From assembly GCA_904381285.1 (NCBI GenBank), contig CAJFII010000002.1, positions 99,782 through 155,627 of the forward strand: a stretch of 55,846 nt of DNA. Reading direction: 5' to 3'. A program made the position numbers and the translations under genes. Below, in pieces: positions 29,071 to 35,905 of the stretch (its first letter is position 1; every line of letters starts with the position of its first letter). The notes beneath the pieces were generated by a model that worked only from the letters and a program-made list of their open reading frames with translations, was not told the DNA's origin and made no database searches. Origin of the DNA: an uncultured Clostridia bacterium (lineage in GTDB: Bacteria; Bacillota; Clostridia; TANB77; CAG-508).

Positions 29071-29296
29071 AAGTATTTTCCCTCCTTAAAATTATAATGT
29101 ACCTTGGCAAGTTATAAACGCACCCTGGTGTTTCTTTTATCACCATATAAAAACCCAAGTTTTTGCATGAATTTCTTGGGATAAGTGCTTTATTATAAAA
29201 AACTTACCGCCCGGTCTAAGCCAAGACATACTCCACGAAAGTTCCCTCCAACCGTAGGGTTGTAGCCACATTTCGCTTCACCGCAAATCTACATGC
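29071..29296 (-). promoter_or_regulatory. Long structured leader of the S10 operon with tandem terminator-like hairpins
   Basis: The ~225-nt transcript segment between the promoter and rpsJ folds into several hairpins: CAACC-CTAC-GGTTG, then CTTA ... CC-GGGC-GG-TAAG followed by TTTTTT (29195-29220), then CCCAAG ... CTTGGG followed by TTTTTAT (29146-29180), which reads as an intrinsic terminator. Such a leader suggests transcription attenuation of ribosomal protein synthesis. I cannot match it to a named Rfam class. Confidence 0.65.
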
Positions 29297-29302
29297 CTAA
29301 AT

Positions 29303-29331
29303 ATTATACAACGGCTTTTTTGCTATGTCAA
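29303..29331 (-). promoter_or_regulatory. Consensus sigma-A promoter of the S10-spc-alpha cluster
   Basis: On the minus strand, TTGACA (29326-29331) and TATAAT (29303-29308) are separated by exactly 17 bp. Both boxes match the consensus perfectly. The start point is expected near 29296, leading into the structured leader. Confidence 0.9.
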
Positions 29332-29390
29332 CCACTTTTTGCCATTTTCTTTATTTTTTGGTATTCTACATAAAAAATAGCATAAAAAAT

Positions 29391-29420
29391 AAGCCAGAAT
29401 AGTTTTTACTATCCTGGCTT
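29391..29420 (-). terminator. Intrinsic terminator after the endolysin gene
   Basis: AAGCCAGGATAGT and ACTATTCTGGCTT form a stem on the minus strand, followed by ATTTTTTATG. It ends the lysis cassette transcript. Confidence 0.85.
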
Positions 29421-29427
29421 TACTTTT

Positions 29428-30480
29428 TTATTTAAATAATTTTTCAAAAGTATTCTTTCCTACTACTCCATCCACTGATATTCCAATATCACCTTGAAAT
29501 TTTCTCACTGCTGAAGCTGTACCGCTCCCAAATATTCCTTCTACTCCATTTGTATTATATCCTTTGCAATATAACATTGCTTGTATTAAATATGTTATAT
29601 TGCCTTTTGCTCCTTGCCTTACATTTATACATGCTGCTTTTGTTTTTGCTCCAAATATTCCATCTACATTTAACCCTTTTCCATATTGATTATTTAATTC
29701 TGTTTGTAATCCTTTTACTAAACCTTCTTTTGTTTTTGGACCATAATACCCATCTTCTTTTAATCCTACATTATACCTTTGATTTAATGTTTCTTGTATT
29801 TTTCTTATTGTTTCATCTCCTGTAAACACTTTTTCTGGCTCTTTTGGTGTTGTTCCTTGACTCTCTTCTATTGTATTTTCATCATACATTATATTCATAT
29901 CTACTCTTCCATTTATTCCTTCTACATATCCTCTTGAAGTGTATTGCCATATTTCATGTTTTCCTGTATATTTCACACTATCTTCTGGAATATTTCCATC
30001 ATTTTTTCCATAAACAGCACACCATATTGTATACTCTTTTAATTCCTCTACATTTAGTTTGTTTGTTAACCAGCTTTTATTTGCATAAACTCCTGCTTTA
30101 TATCCTGCTGCTTCTATGGTTTGGCAAAACTCTTTTACAATTGCAGTTAGCTTTTCTTTTGATAAGCCATTTATTGAACCATCTTCTACATCATAAAATA
30201 TTGGTAAATCAAAGCTTTTTCCTTCTATATATTTTAAGCAGTTTTCCGCTTCTTTTTTTCCTTCTCCTATTTCATTTGCATATTGATAATAATATGCACC
30301 TACTGGTATTCCTGCATTTTTACAACCTGTATAATGTGTTTCAAACATTACATCTTTTTGTTTTTCTGGTAAATATGATACTCCAAAACCGGCACGAATT
30401 ATCGCAAATTTTATATTTTCTTTCATTTTGTTATATTCTATACTTTTATTAAAAGTTGATATATCTACACCATAATTCAT
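29428..30480 (-). CDS. GH25 lysozyme endolysin with peptidoglycan-binding repeats
   Basis: Cleaves the glycan chain of the cell wall. 350 aa. Residues ~1-205 form a GH25 domain: MNYGVDIST with Asp6 and FYDVEDG with the Asp97/Glu99 catalytic pair. After a linker, residues ~220-350 hold three PG_binding_1-like repeats (YGPKTKEGLVKGLQ, IFGAKTKAACINVR, IFGSGTASAVRKFQ). There is no signal peptide, so it needs a holin; one lies 2 bp upstream. The pair is a phage-type lysis cassette with no other phage gene nearby. Confidence 0.93.
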   Translation of the reverse strand: MNYGVDISTFNKSIEYNKMKENIKFAIIRAGFGVSYLPEKQKDVMFETHYTGCKNAGIPVGAYYYQYANEIGEGKKEAENCLKYIEGKSFDLPIFYDVEDGSINGLSKEKLTAIVKEFCQTIEAAGYKAGVYANKSWLTNKLNVEELKEYTIWCAVYGKNDGNIPEDSVKYTGKHEIWQYTSRGYVEGINGRVDMNIMYDENTIEESQGTTPKEPEKVFTGDETIRKIQETLNQRYNVGLKEDGYYGPKTKEGLVKGLQTELNNQYGKGLNVDGIFGAKTKAACINVRQGAKGNITYLIQAMLYCKGYNTNGVEGIFGSGTASAVRKFQGDIGISVDGVVGKNTFEKLFK

Positions 30481-30482
30481 TT

Positions 30483-30689
30483 TTATTTTTCCTCCTTATT
30501 ATATTTATTGCTAGAAAGCATTAAAATTGCTCCTAACAAAGTATCTATTGCCATAACTGTTCCACTTACTTGTTCTCCAAAAGGTAATCCCCATATTCCT
30601 GCTAAAGTCAAATAAAATGTTGCTAATGCTGGCAATACTATTTGTGCTATAAATTTAAAGATATCATAAACTTTATTACTCATTTTCAT
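30483..30689 (-). CDS. Phage-type holin (phi LC3 family-like)
   Basis: 68 aa. It starts MKMSNKVYDIFKFIAQIVLP and has two hydrophobic segments around an Ala/Gly-rich turn (LPALATFYLTLAGIWGLPFG and VSGTVMAIDTLLGAILML) and a charged tail (NKYNKEEK). This matches phi LC3-type holins that open the membrane for an endolysin. AGAGGAT lies 10 nt before the ATG. It is cotranscribed with the GH25 gene. Confidence 0.9.
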   Translation of the reverse strand: MKMSNKVYDIFKFIAQIVLPALATFYLTLAGIWGLPFGEQVSGTVMAIDTLLGAILMLSSNKYNKEEK

Positions 30690-30806
30690 TTTTTATCAAT
30701 CCTCTCTATATTTATAATATTCTTATAATGTTGTTTTTGTTTGTATTCAATAGTTCAATTTTTATTTTTTAATATGCTTATAATTATTATGCTATTATAC
30801 ATCCAG

Positions 30807-30920
30807 TTACATCATTATAATTCCAATAATAATAATTCCTACGTAGAACATCGTTACTACTATAGCTTCTATAATCTCTAATTTTATTTTTGTTTTTTCA
30901 TACTCTTTCTTATAATCCAT
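30807..30920 (-). CDS. Tiny membrane protein at the head of the lysis cassette
   Basis: 37 aa: charged MDYKKEYEKTKIKLEIIEA then a hydrophobic stretch ending IIIIGIIMM. AAAGGAATGTGAGAGA precedes the ATG. It lies between the repressor-controlled promoter at 31086-31114 and the holin gene. It may be a holin partner or antiholin; I do not recognise a family, and the role is a guess from position. Confidence 0.5.
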   Translation of the reverse strand: MDYKKEYEKTKIKLEIIEAIVVTMFYVGIIIIGIIMM

Positions 30921-30934
30921 TTCTCTCACATTCC

Positions 30935-31168
30935 TTTCGCAATGTTAAAATATTTTTTGCGTTTCGCAACCGTATTGCAAAAAATAATTCTTACTCTTCT
31001 TGTTTTAGCTCGTCTAGCAAAATCTTTGTTGAATAATTTTTATCATGCTTTTATATATGTTTATATTTTTGCGTTTCGCAACCAAAATATATAATACTAC
31101 CTTTTATTTGTCAATAGCTTTTCGCAAAAATATATAATTTATTTAAATTTATTTGGTTGCATAGCGAA
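30935..31168. promoter_or_regulatory. Palindromic operator cluster of the lysis-module repressor
   Basis: TTGCGTTTCGCAA, a TTGCG-N3-CGCAA palindrome, occurs exactly at 30957-30969 and 31069-31081. Related sites are TTGCATAGCGAA at 31157-31168 and single half-sites TTTCGCAA at 30935-30942 and 31120-31127. They flank both divergent promoters. The motif is absent from nearby genes that I inspected. It is the likely target of the CI/LexA-like protein encoded at 31271. Confidence 0.75.
31086..31114 (-). promoter_or_regulatory. Promoter of the lysis cassette, overlapped downstream by an operator
   Basis: TTGACA (31109-31114) and TATATT (31086-31091) with 17-bp spacing on the minus strand. The perfect operator at 31069-31081 begins 4 bp after the -10 box, and a half-site lies just upstream of the -35, so repressor binding should block it. 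Confidence 0.8.
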
Positions 31169-31185
31169 AAAAAATAGTGTATAAT
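31157..31185 (+). promoter_or_regulatory. Promoter of the repressor gene, overlapped by an operator
   Basis: TTGCAT (31157-31162) and TATAAT (31180-31185) with 17-bp spacing. The operator TTGCATAGCGAA covers the -35 box, so the repressor probably controls its own synthesis. Confidence 0.8.
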
Positions 31186-31270
31186 AACTTTCAGGAATTT
31201 GTGCAAAAAAATAAATTTTTAAGTTTATTTTTTATTATTACATCAGATTTCTAAACGGAGGTTAGTTTGA

Positions 31271-31930
31271 ATGAATGAAGATATTATTTTAGAAAATTTT
31301 TCAAAAAGATTTTCTGAATTAATAAAAAATAGTAGTATTGATATTAGTCAACTAGCTAAAATGCTAGGCATAAAGAGTAAATCTACAATTTATAGATATA
31401 TGAATGGAGAAATGACTCCTAAAATACCTACTGTAAAGTACGCATCTGATATATTTAATGTAAATCCTTTGTGGTTAATGGGATATGATGCACCTAAATA
31501 TAATAATGAAAAAACAAAAAAACTAGACAATCTAGTTTCTCCTATTAATATATTAAAAACTATAAAATCTGACTATGATTACTTAGCACCAGAAAACATA
31601 GTAGGAACTATAAATGTAGAAAAAAGTCTTGTTGGAAACGGCGAAGATTATTTTGCATTAAAAATAAAAGGAGATAGTATGTCTCCAGTACTTATGGAAA
31701 ATGATATAGCTATTATAAAAAAACAAGAAAATTTTGAATCTGGAAATATAGTTGTTGCCATTGTAAATCATAATGAAGCTACAATAAGGAAAGTAAGAAA
31801 AAATGATACTAGTATTTTACTACAATCATTTAACCCTAATTATGAACCAATTGTATTTACCTATGACGAAATGAAAACTATTCCTGTAACAATAATCGGA
31901 GTAGTAAAACAATTAAAAAGAGAATTTTAA
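31271..31930 (+). CDS. CI/LexA-like repressor: XRE HTH plus S24 autocleavage domain
   Basis: 219 aa. Residues ~10-65 form an XRE helix-turn-helix (ISQLAKMLGIKSKSTIYRYM); residues ~115-215 form a LexA/CI S24 peptidase domain with GDSMSPVLMENDIAII (Ser nucleophile) and ATIRKVRKN (Lys of the dyad). Such proteins cut themselves on RecA filaments after DNA damage. ACGGAGG precedes the ATG. It is divergent from the endolysin-holin cassette, with matching palindromes at both promoters, so DNA damage would be expected to release lysis genes. Confidence 0.92.
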   Translation: MNEDIILENFSKRFSELIKNSSIDISQLAKMLGIKSKSTIYRYMNGEMTPKIPTVKYASDIFNVNPLWLMGYDAPKYNNEKTKKLDNLVSPINILKTIKSDYDYLAPENIVGTINVEKSLVGNGEDYFALKIKGDSMSPVLMENDIAIIKKQENFESGNIVVAIVNHNEATIRKVRKNDTSILLQSFNPNYEPIVFTYDEMKTIPVTIIGVVKQLKREF

Positions 31931-32008
31931 TATTTAAAGACAATACAATAAAGTATTGTCTTTATAATTTTTTATTAAATAAGTTAATCAATACATACAC
32001 AACAAAAA

Positions 32009-32188
32009 CCCCGCCTTAGCCGTCATTCTCAAGAGATTTTACGGACCTGTACCTAAACAGGTGGGTGCTTACCTGAATACTTATGGGTTTCTTATATAAA
32101 TACAAGCATACACGCCATATTCAGAGATCGGCTCCCAATTCCGAAACTTGTAGGTTCTAAAATATCTTGCTTGTCGTACTACGCAGGG
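32009..32188 (-). ncRNA. ssrS: Probable 6S RNA (SsrS)
   Basis: About 180 nt on the minus strand. The ends pair (CCCTGC at 32183-32188 with GCGGGG at 32009-32014) and a T run follows, giving the long closed hairpin of 6S RNA, a mimic of an open promoter that binds sigma-A polymerase. Internal parts such as AGAACCTA ... CGGAATTGGGAGCC and CACCCACCTG resemble Clostridia 6S sequences I remember. More GC-rich than its surroundings, with no open frame. A different structured RNA cannot be excluded. Confidence 0.65.
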
Positions 32189-32467
32189 AAATTTATTAAC
32201 TTGTTTCTATGGTTTAATATTAACATATAGATATGTTTTATATCAAATACTTCTTTTTATTGTTTTTATATTTATAAACCACTCTAATTAGCTTATTCTT
32301 ATTTTAACTCTCTTAATCTATTTTATTCACACTTTTTCAAATGTTGCATATTTTTTTACTATATGTTAAAATATATCTGTTTGGTTAAAGTGTGCTTTTA
32401 TTTTCAAAAGCCACTTTTTTATTGTATGTTAAACATCATCCTTTATCCTAATTACTATATAATTAAT
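32189..32467. other. AT-rich intergenic stretch, no gene seen
   Basis: Between the 6S-like RNA and the uppP terminator. I see no open frame with a binding site. It should hold the promoter of the 6S-like RNA (minus strand); AT-rich candidates are many and none is clear. A T-rich near repeat (AAAGTGTG and AAAGCCACTTTTTTATTG) is present but short. Confidence 0.4.
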
Positions 32468-32520
32468 AAAAGATACAAATTATATTTAAAGAAAATTCTA
32501 TAAATATGATTTGTATCTTT
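32468..32520. terminator. Hairpin terminator after uppP
   Basis: AAAGATACAAAT and ATTTGTATCTTT form a 12-bp stem around a 28-nt AT-rich loop, about 25 bp beyond the uppP stop on the minus strand. Confidence 0.65.
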
Positions 32521-32545
32521 TAACTATTACTATACTCATTTTACC

Positions 32546-33349
32546 TTACATTATAAATGATAAAATTATAACTGCTATACCAACTATTACACGGTATATT
32601 GCAAATCCTTTAAAACTTCCTTTTTTCAAATATTCTAGTAAAAATTTAATTACAAATATTCCTACTAAGAAGCTTACTATTATTCCTATAAAAAATGGTA
32701 TACTAAATACAAAATCTTTAAATTTATATACTGTTGCTGCAAATACTATTGGTGTTGATAATAGGAATGAATATTTTGCTGTTGATTCTCTATCTACTCC
32801 CATTAATCTTCCTGTTGTCATTGTTACGCCTGAACGCGAAACACCTGGAATAAATGCTAAACTTTGTGATAATCCTATTAAAAATGTTTGCTTTAATGTC
32901 ATTTTTTCATATGTTGTATTTGATTTTGCATTTTTATCTACTACATATAAGATTACTCCCATAACAGCAAGCGCTATTCCTATAATTAATGGTTTTTCTA
33001 AAGCATCTCCTACAAAATGGTCTAATAGAAAACCTATTGCTCCTCCTGGTATTGTAGCAAGCACTATATACCAAAACATTCTTCCTTCTGTTGTTTTTTC
33101 TTTTTTTACTACTTGATTATATCCACCTTTTATTAATGCTATCCAATCTTTAAAGAAAAAGATTCCTATTGCTAAAAGAGTTCCAAAATGTAATGCTACA
33201 TCAAATCCTTCAAATGCTGTTACAAATTCTTGTGATTTTGTCCATCCTAATAACCAAGGTATAATATTTAAATGGGCTGAACTTGAAATTGGTAAAAGTT
33301 CTGTAAGTCCTTGTATAATTCCTAATATAATTGATTGTACTATTGTCAT
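32546..33349 (-). CDS. uppP: Undecaprenyl-diphosphatase UppP/BacA
   Basis: Dephosphorylates undecaprenyl pyrophosphate to recycle the lipid carrier of wall synthesis; overproduction gives bacitracin resistance. 267 aa with about eight helices. Motif 1 is QGLTELLPISSSAHL with the Glu and Ser residues; motif 2 is FIPGVSRSGVTM. Both are intact. It is 31 bp downstream of dpaA on the same strand. Confidence 0.96.
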   Translation of the reverse strand: MTIVQSIILGIIQGLTELLPISSSAHLNIIPWLLGWTKSQEFVTAFEGFDVALHFGTLLAIGIFFFKDWIALIKGGYNQVVKKEKTTEGRMFWYIVLATIPGGAIGFLLDHFVGDALEKPLIIGIALAVMGVILYVVDKNAKSNTTYEKMTLKQTFLIGLSQSLAFIPGVSRSGVTMTTGRLMGVDRESTAKYSFLLSTPIVFAATVYKFKDFVFSIPFFIGIIVSFLVGIFVIKFLLEYLKKGSFKGFAIYRVIVGIAVIILSFIM

Positions 33350-33380
33350 AATTATTCATTCTCCTTTTCTAATTCATTTG

Positions 33381-34238
33381 TTAATTTAATTCTTTAAACA
33401 TATTAATTAATGTTTCTTTCATAAATTCTGCTGATGTTACTGGTGATACTTTTCCTGGAAGTGATAGTGCCCAGTTAAATTTTATTCCCATTTCCTTTAC
33501 TGCTTTTCTATCTACCCCTCCTGGATTTGATGCTAAATCTATAATTAAAGCATCTTTTTTTACTTGTTGTAGCATTTCTTTATCTAATACTACAAATGGT
33601 ATTGTATTAATTATAATATCATATTTATTTATCTTATCTTTTAATTCTATTAAATTAATTGGTTCATATCCATATGCCTTTATCCATGCAAGATCTGTTG
33701 TTTTTCTTGCTTCGCATGCCACTTTTGCTCCAATTCCATCTAGCATTTTGGATAATACTTTTCCAATTCTTCCAAAGCCTAACACTAATACATTATTTCC
33801 ATGTAAATTTTTGGGTGTTTCATTTATTGCTATTTGTAATGCTCCTTCTGCTGTAGATATTGCATTTAAAACTGCTAGTTCCTCTCTTTTAATAATGTCT
33901 AAAATCTTTATATTTTTTTCACTTGCTTTTTCATATACTTCTTGTCTAATCGAACCAGCAATAAAAGTTTTTCCCTCTAGATTATTTAGCAATTCTTCTA
34001 CTGATATTTTATTATCACTAAATGGTGTATTAATATATTCTCCATTACTAGATAATGGTAATGGCCCAATTACTATATCAGCTCCACTTATACATTCTTG
34101 TATACTTTCACATTTATTTGCAATTTCAGAAGCTCTTTCTAAAGCATATGTTTTTACTATGTAATTTTCTTTTTCTAACATTCCTACTAATTTTACTATC
34201 CTTAAGTCTCCACCAATTACTGCTATATTTTTAACCAA
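33381..34238 (-). CDS. dpaA: Dipicolinate synthase subunit A
   Basis: With DpaB makes dipicolinic acid, the calcium chelator of the spore core. 285 aa. Two Rossmann parts: KNIAVIGGDLRIVKLVGML at the start and NVLVLGFGRIGKVLSKML near residue 155, then TIPFVVLDKEML and LASNPGGVDRKAVKEMG as in SpoVFA. dpaB (spoVFB) is not next to it, although the two usually form an operon. That may mean dpaB lies elsewhere or that an EtfA-type enzyme is used, as in some clostridia. Confidence 0.93.
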   Translation of the reverse strand: MVKNIAVIGGDLRIVKLVGMLEKENYIVKTYALERASEIANKCESIQECISGADIVIGPLPLSSNGEYINTPFSDNKISVEELLNNLEGKTFIAGSIRQEVYEKASEKNIKILDIIKREELAVLNAISTAEGALQIAINETPKNLHGNNVLVLGFGRIGKVLSKMLDGIGAKVACEARKTTDLAWIKAYGYEPINLIELKDKINKYDIIINTIPFVVLDKEMLQQVKKDALIIDLASNPGGVDRKAVKEMGIKFNWALSLPGKVSPVTSAEFMKETLINMFKELN

Positions 34239-34286
34239 TTTACATCACTTTCCTTTCAATTTTATTTTATGATAGTGTATTTATTG

Positions 34287-35492
34287 TTATTCCTTTTCCC
34301 TTTGGTCACTTCTATTTTTTTCATCAATTTGCTTTTCTTTTTTTATTTTTATGTTGTTCAAGCTTAATTTTCCAACTAATTTCATAGTTTTTTCTAAATG
34401 TTCTTGAGTTTTTATTTCTTTGTTTGTTAATCCATTTTGAATATCTTGTTCTTCTTCCATGTCAGGGAAATTTATATAGCTTTTTATCGGAATAAATATT
34501 GGTTCTGCCTCAGCTTTTTTATAAAAGCTATGGTCTATGTCTATTGCAACATTTAGGAATTTTATAGCATTTTCCTTATCCCCTTTTAGCATGTAAATTT
34601 TTGCCAAATTATAATATGCTTTGGGTTCTACATCTTTACTCATCACACTTTGCATGAAATATTTCTCTGCTTCTTCTAAATCATTATATATTAAACTAAT
34701 TTGAGCTAAATTATAATATCCATTATATAATGCTGTATTAATTGCTGCTGCCTTTTCATAACAAGTTTTTGCATTTTGAAAGTCATTTAACAATGTATAT
34801 ACCATTCCCATATTGTAGTATAATTCGTAACTCGTAGGATGATATTTTAATGCATCATTATATATATTTGCCGCTTCTTTATATCTTTCTTGTTCACAAT
34901 ATATATCCCCTAGTAATTGAGTTGCTTCTAACATCTCCGGCTTTTTTTTCAGTAATGTCTCTAACATTTGAGCCGCTTCTTCTTTTTTATTTAAATCATT
35001 TAATAAATATGAAATTTTATAATATGAATTATAATCCTTTTTATTTATATCTATTACTTGTACATATTCATCTATTGCTTTTCTCATTCCGCCTTCTTTT
35101 TCATATATTTCAGCTAACATCTTATGTCCAAAATAGCTTTCAGGATATTTTGTAACAAGAGTAATTAAGAAATTCTTTGCTTTTTTAGAATTTTTAGTTA
35201 ATAATGCAATTTTTGCAGCTGATATATATATAATTTCTGAAAAATTTATATTTTTATGTTCAAGATATAATATTATAATTGGGATAATAATTGCTAGTAA
35301 GTAAATAAGAAATTTCATGAATGTACCTATATTTAATGTAAAGATAATTTCCACGAAATTGATTGCTATTCCAAATGCTTGCATAAAAAGAATTACTACA
35401 TAATTAGCATCATTCTTTTTTATCATCTTAAAAAATATTAATATAAATAATGAAAATGCCAATACATTAAATATAATTTTTTCAATTAACAT
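34287..35492 (-). CDS. Membrane protein with TPR repeats
   Basis: 401 aa. Residues ~1-75 hold two or three membrane helices; residues ~85-330 hold about seven tetratricopeptide repeats (for example AAQMLETLLKKKPEMLEATQ and AKTCYEKAAAINTALYNGYY). The charged tail ends in KEKQIDEKNRSDQREKE. TPR arrays bind partner proteins; this one would be cytosolic and anchored at the membrane. No partner is obvious. It lies upstream of dpaA on the same strand. Confidence 0.85.
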   Translation of the reverse strand: MLIEKIIFNVLAFSLFILIFFKMIKKNDANYVVILFMQAFGIAINFVEIIFTLNIGTFMKFLIYLLAIIIPIIILYLEHKNINFSEIIYISAAKIALLTKNSKKAKNFLITLVTKYPESYFGHKMLAEIYEKEGGMRKAIDEYVQVIDINKKDYNSYYKISYLLNDLNKKEEAAQMLETLLKKKPEMLEATQLLGDIYCEQERYKEAANIYNDALKYHPTSYELYYNMGMVYTLLNDFQNAKTCYEKAAAINTALYNGYYNLAQISLIYNDLEEAEKYFMQSVMSKDVEPKAYYNLAKIYMLKGDKENAIKFLNVAIDIDHSFYKKAEAEPIFIPIKSYINFPDMEEEQDIQNGLTNKEIKTQEHLEKTMKLVGKLSLNNIKIKKEKQIDEKNRSDQREKE

Positions 35493-35590
35493 TTTTTTCC
35501 CCTTCCTTTTTTAATATAACTATTTTATGACATTTTTTCCAAAAAGTCCATAGAATTTACTAATATTTGATTTATTTATATATATAAATT

Positions 35591-35620
35591 AAAAGAAGCT
35601 CTTTTTTTAAGCTTCTTTTA
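35591..35620 (-). terminator. Hairpin terminator after the Cys-rich small gene
   Basis: AAAAGAAGCT and AGCTTCTTTT around a T/A loop, followed on the minus strand by AATTTATATA. It lies 24 bp after the stop of the gene at 35644-35799. Confidence 0.6.
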
Positions 35621-35643
35621 AGTATTTTCTTATAATTTATGGA

Positions 35644-35799
35644 TTAACAACATCCTCTTCCACGGCAGCATCCACAGTTAGTGAATAAAAGTAAGAATAT
35701 TATTATGAAAAATAGTATTTCGCTGTCTCCGCATCCCAAGAAATTTCCTAAACCACATCCATTATTACATCCACATCCGCAATTTCTTGATTCGTCCAT
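35644..35799 (-). CDS. Cys/Gly-rich small membrane protein, YjcZ-like
   Basis: 51 aa: MDESRNCGCGCNNGCGLGNF, then one hydrophobic helix (ILFFIIIFLLLF) and the tail NCGCCRGRGCC. Eleven Cys residues in all. GGAGGGAAATTAT precedes the ATG. The shape (Gly/Cys-rich head, then one helix) resembles small YjcZ-type sporulation proteins of Bacillota. No other evidence for function. Confidence 0.65.
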   Translation of the reverse strand: MDESRNCGCGCNNGCGLGNFLGCGDSEILFFIIIFLLLFTNCGCCRGRGCC

Positions 35800-35905
35800 T
35801 ATAATTTCCCTCCTTGTTTTTGTTATATGATATAGTATGAATTTTTTTTATTTTGTGTTACAATATATGTGAAAATTATATAATTATATAAAAGAGGTAA
35901 GAAAA

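Noticed and set aside
29071..29296. rpsJ leader as a T-box, RNase P RNA or SRP RNA
   Set aside because: I looked for the T-box sequence, the RNase P core and the SRP tetraloop region and found only weak resemblance.
29844..30452. Plus-strand open frame opposite the endolysin gene
   Set aside because: Leu/His-rich antisense shadow; the minus strand carries clear GH25 catalytic motifs.
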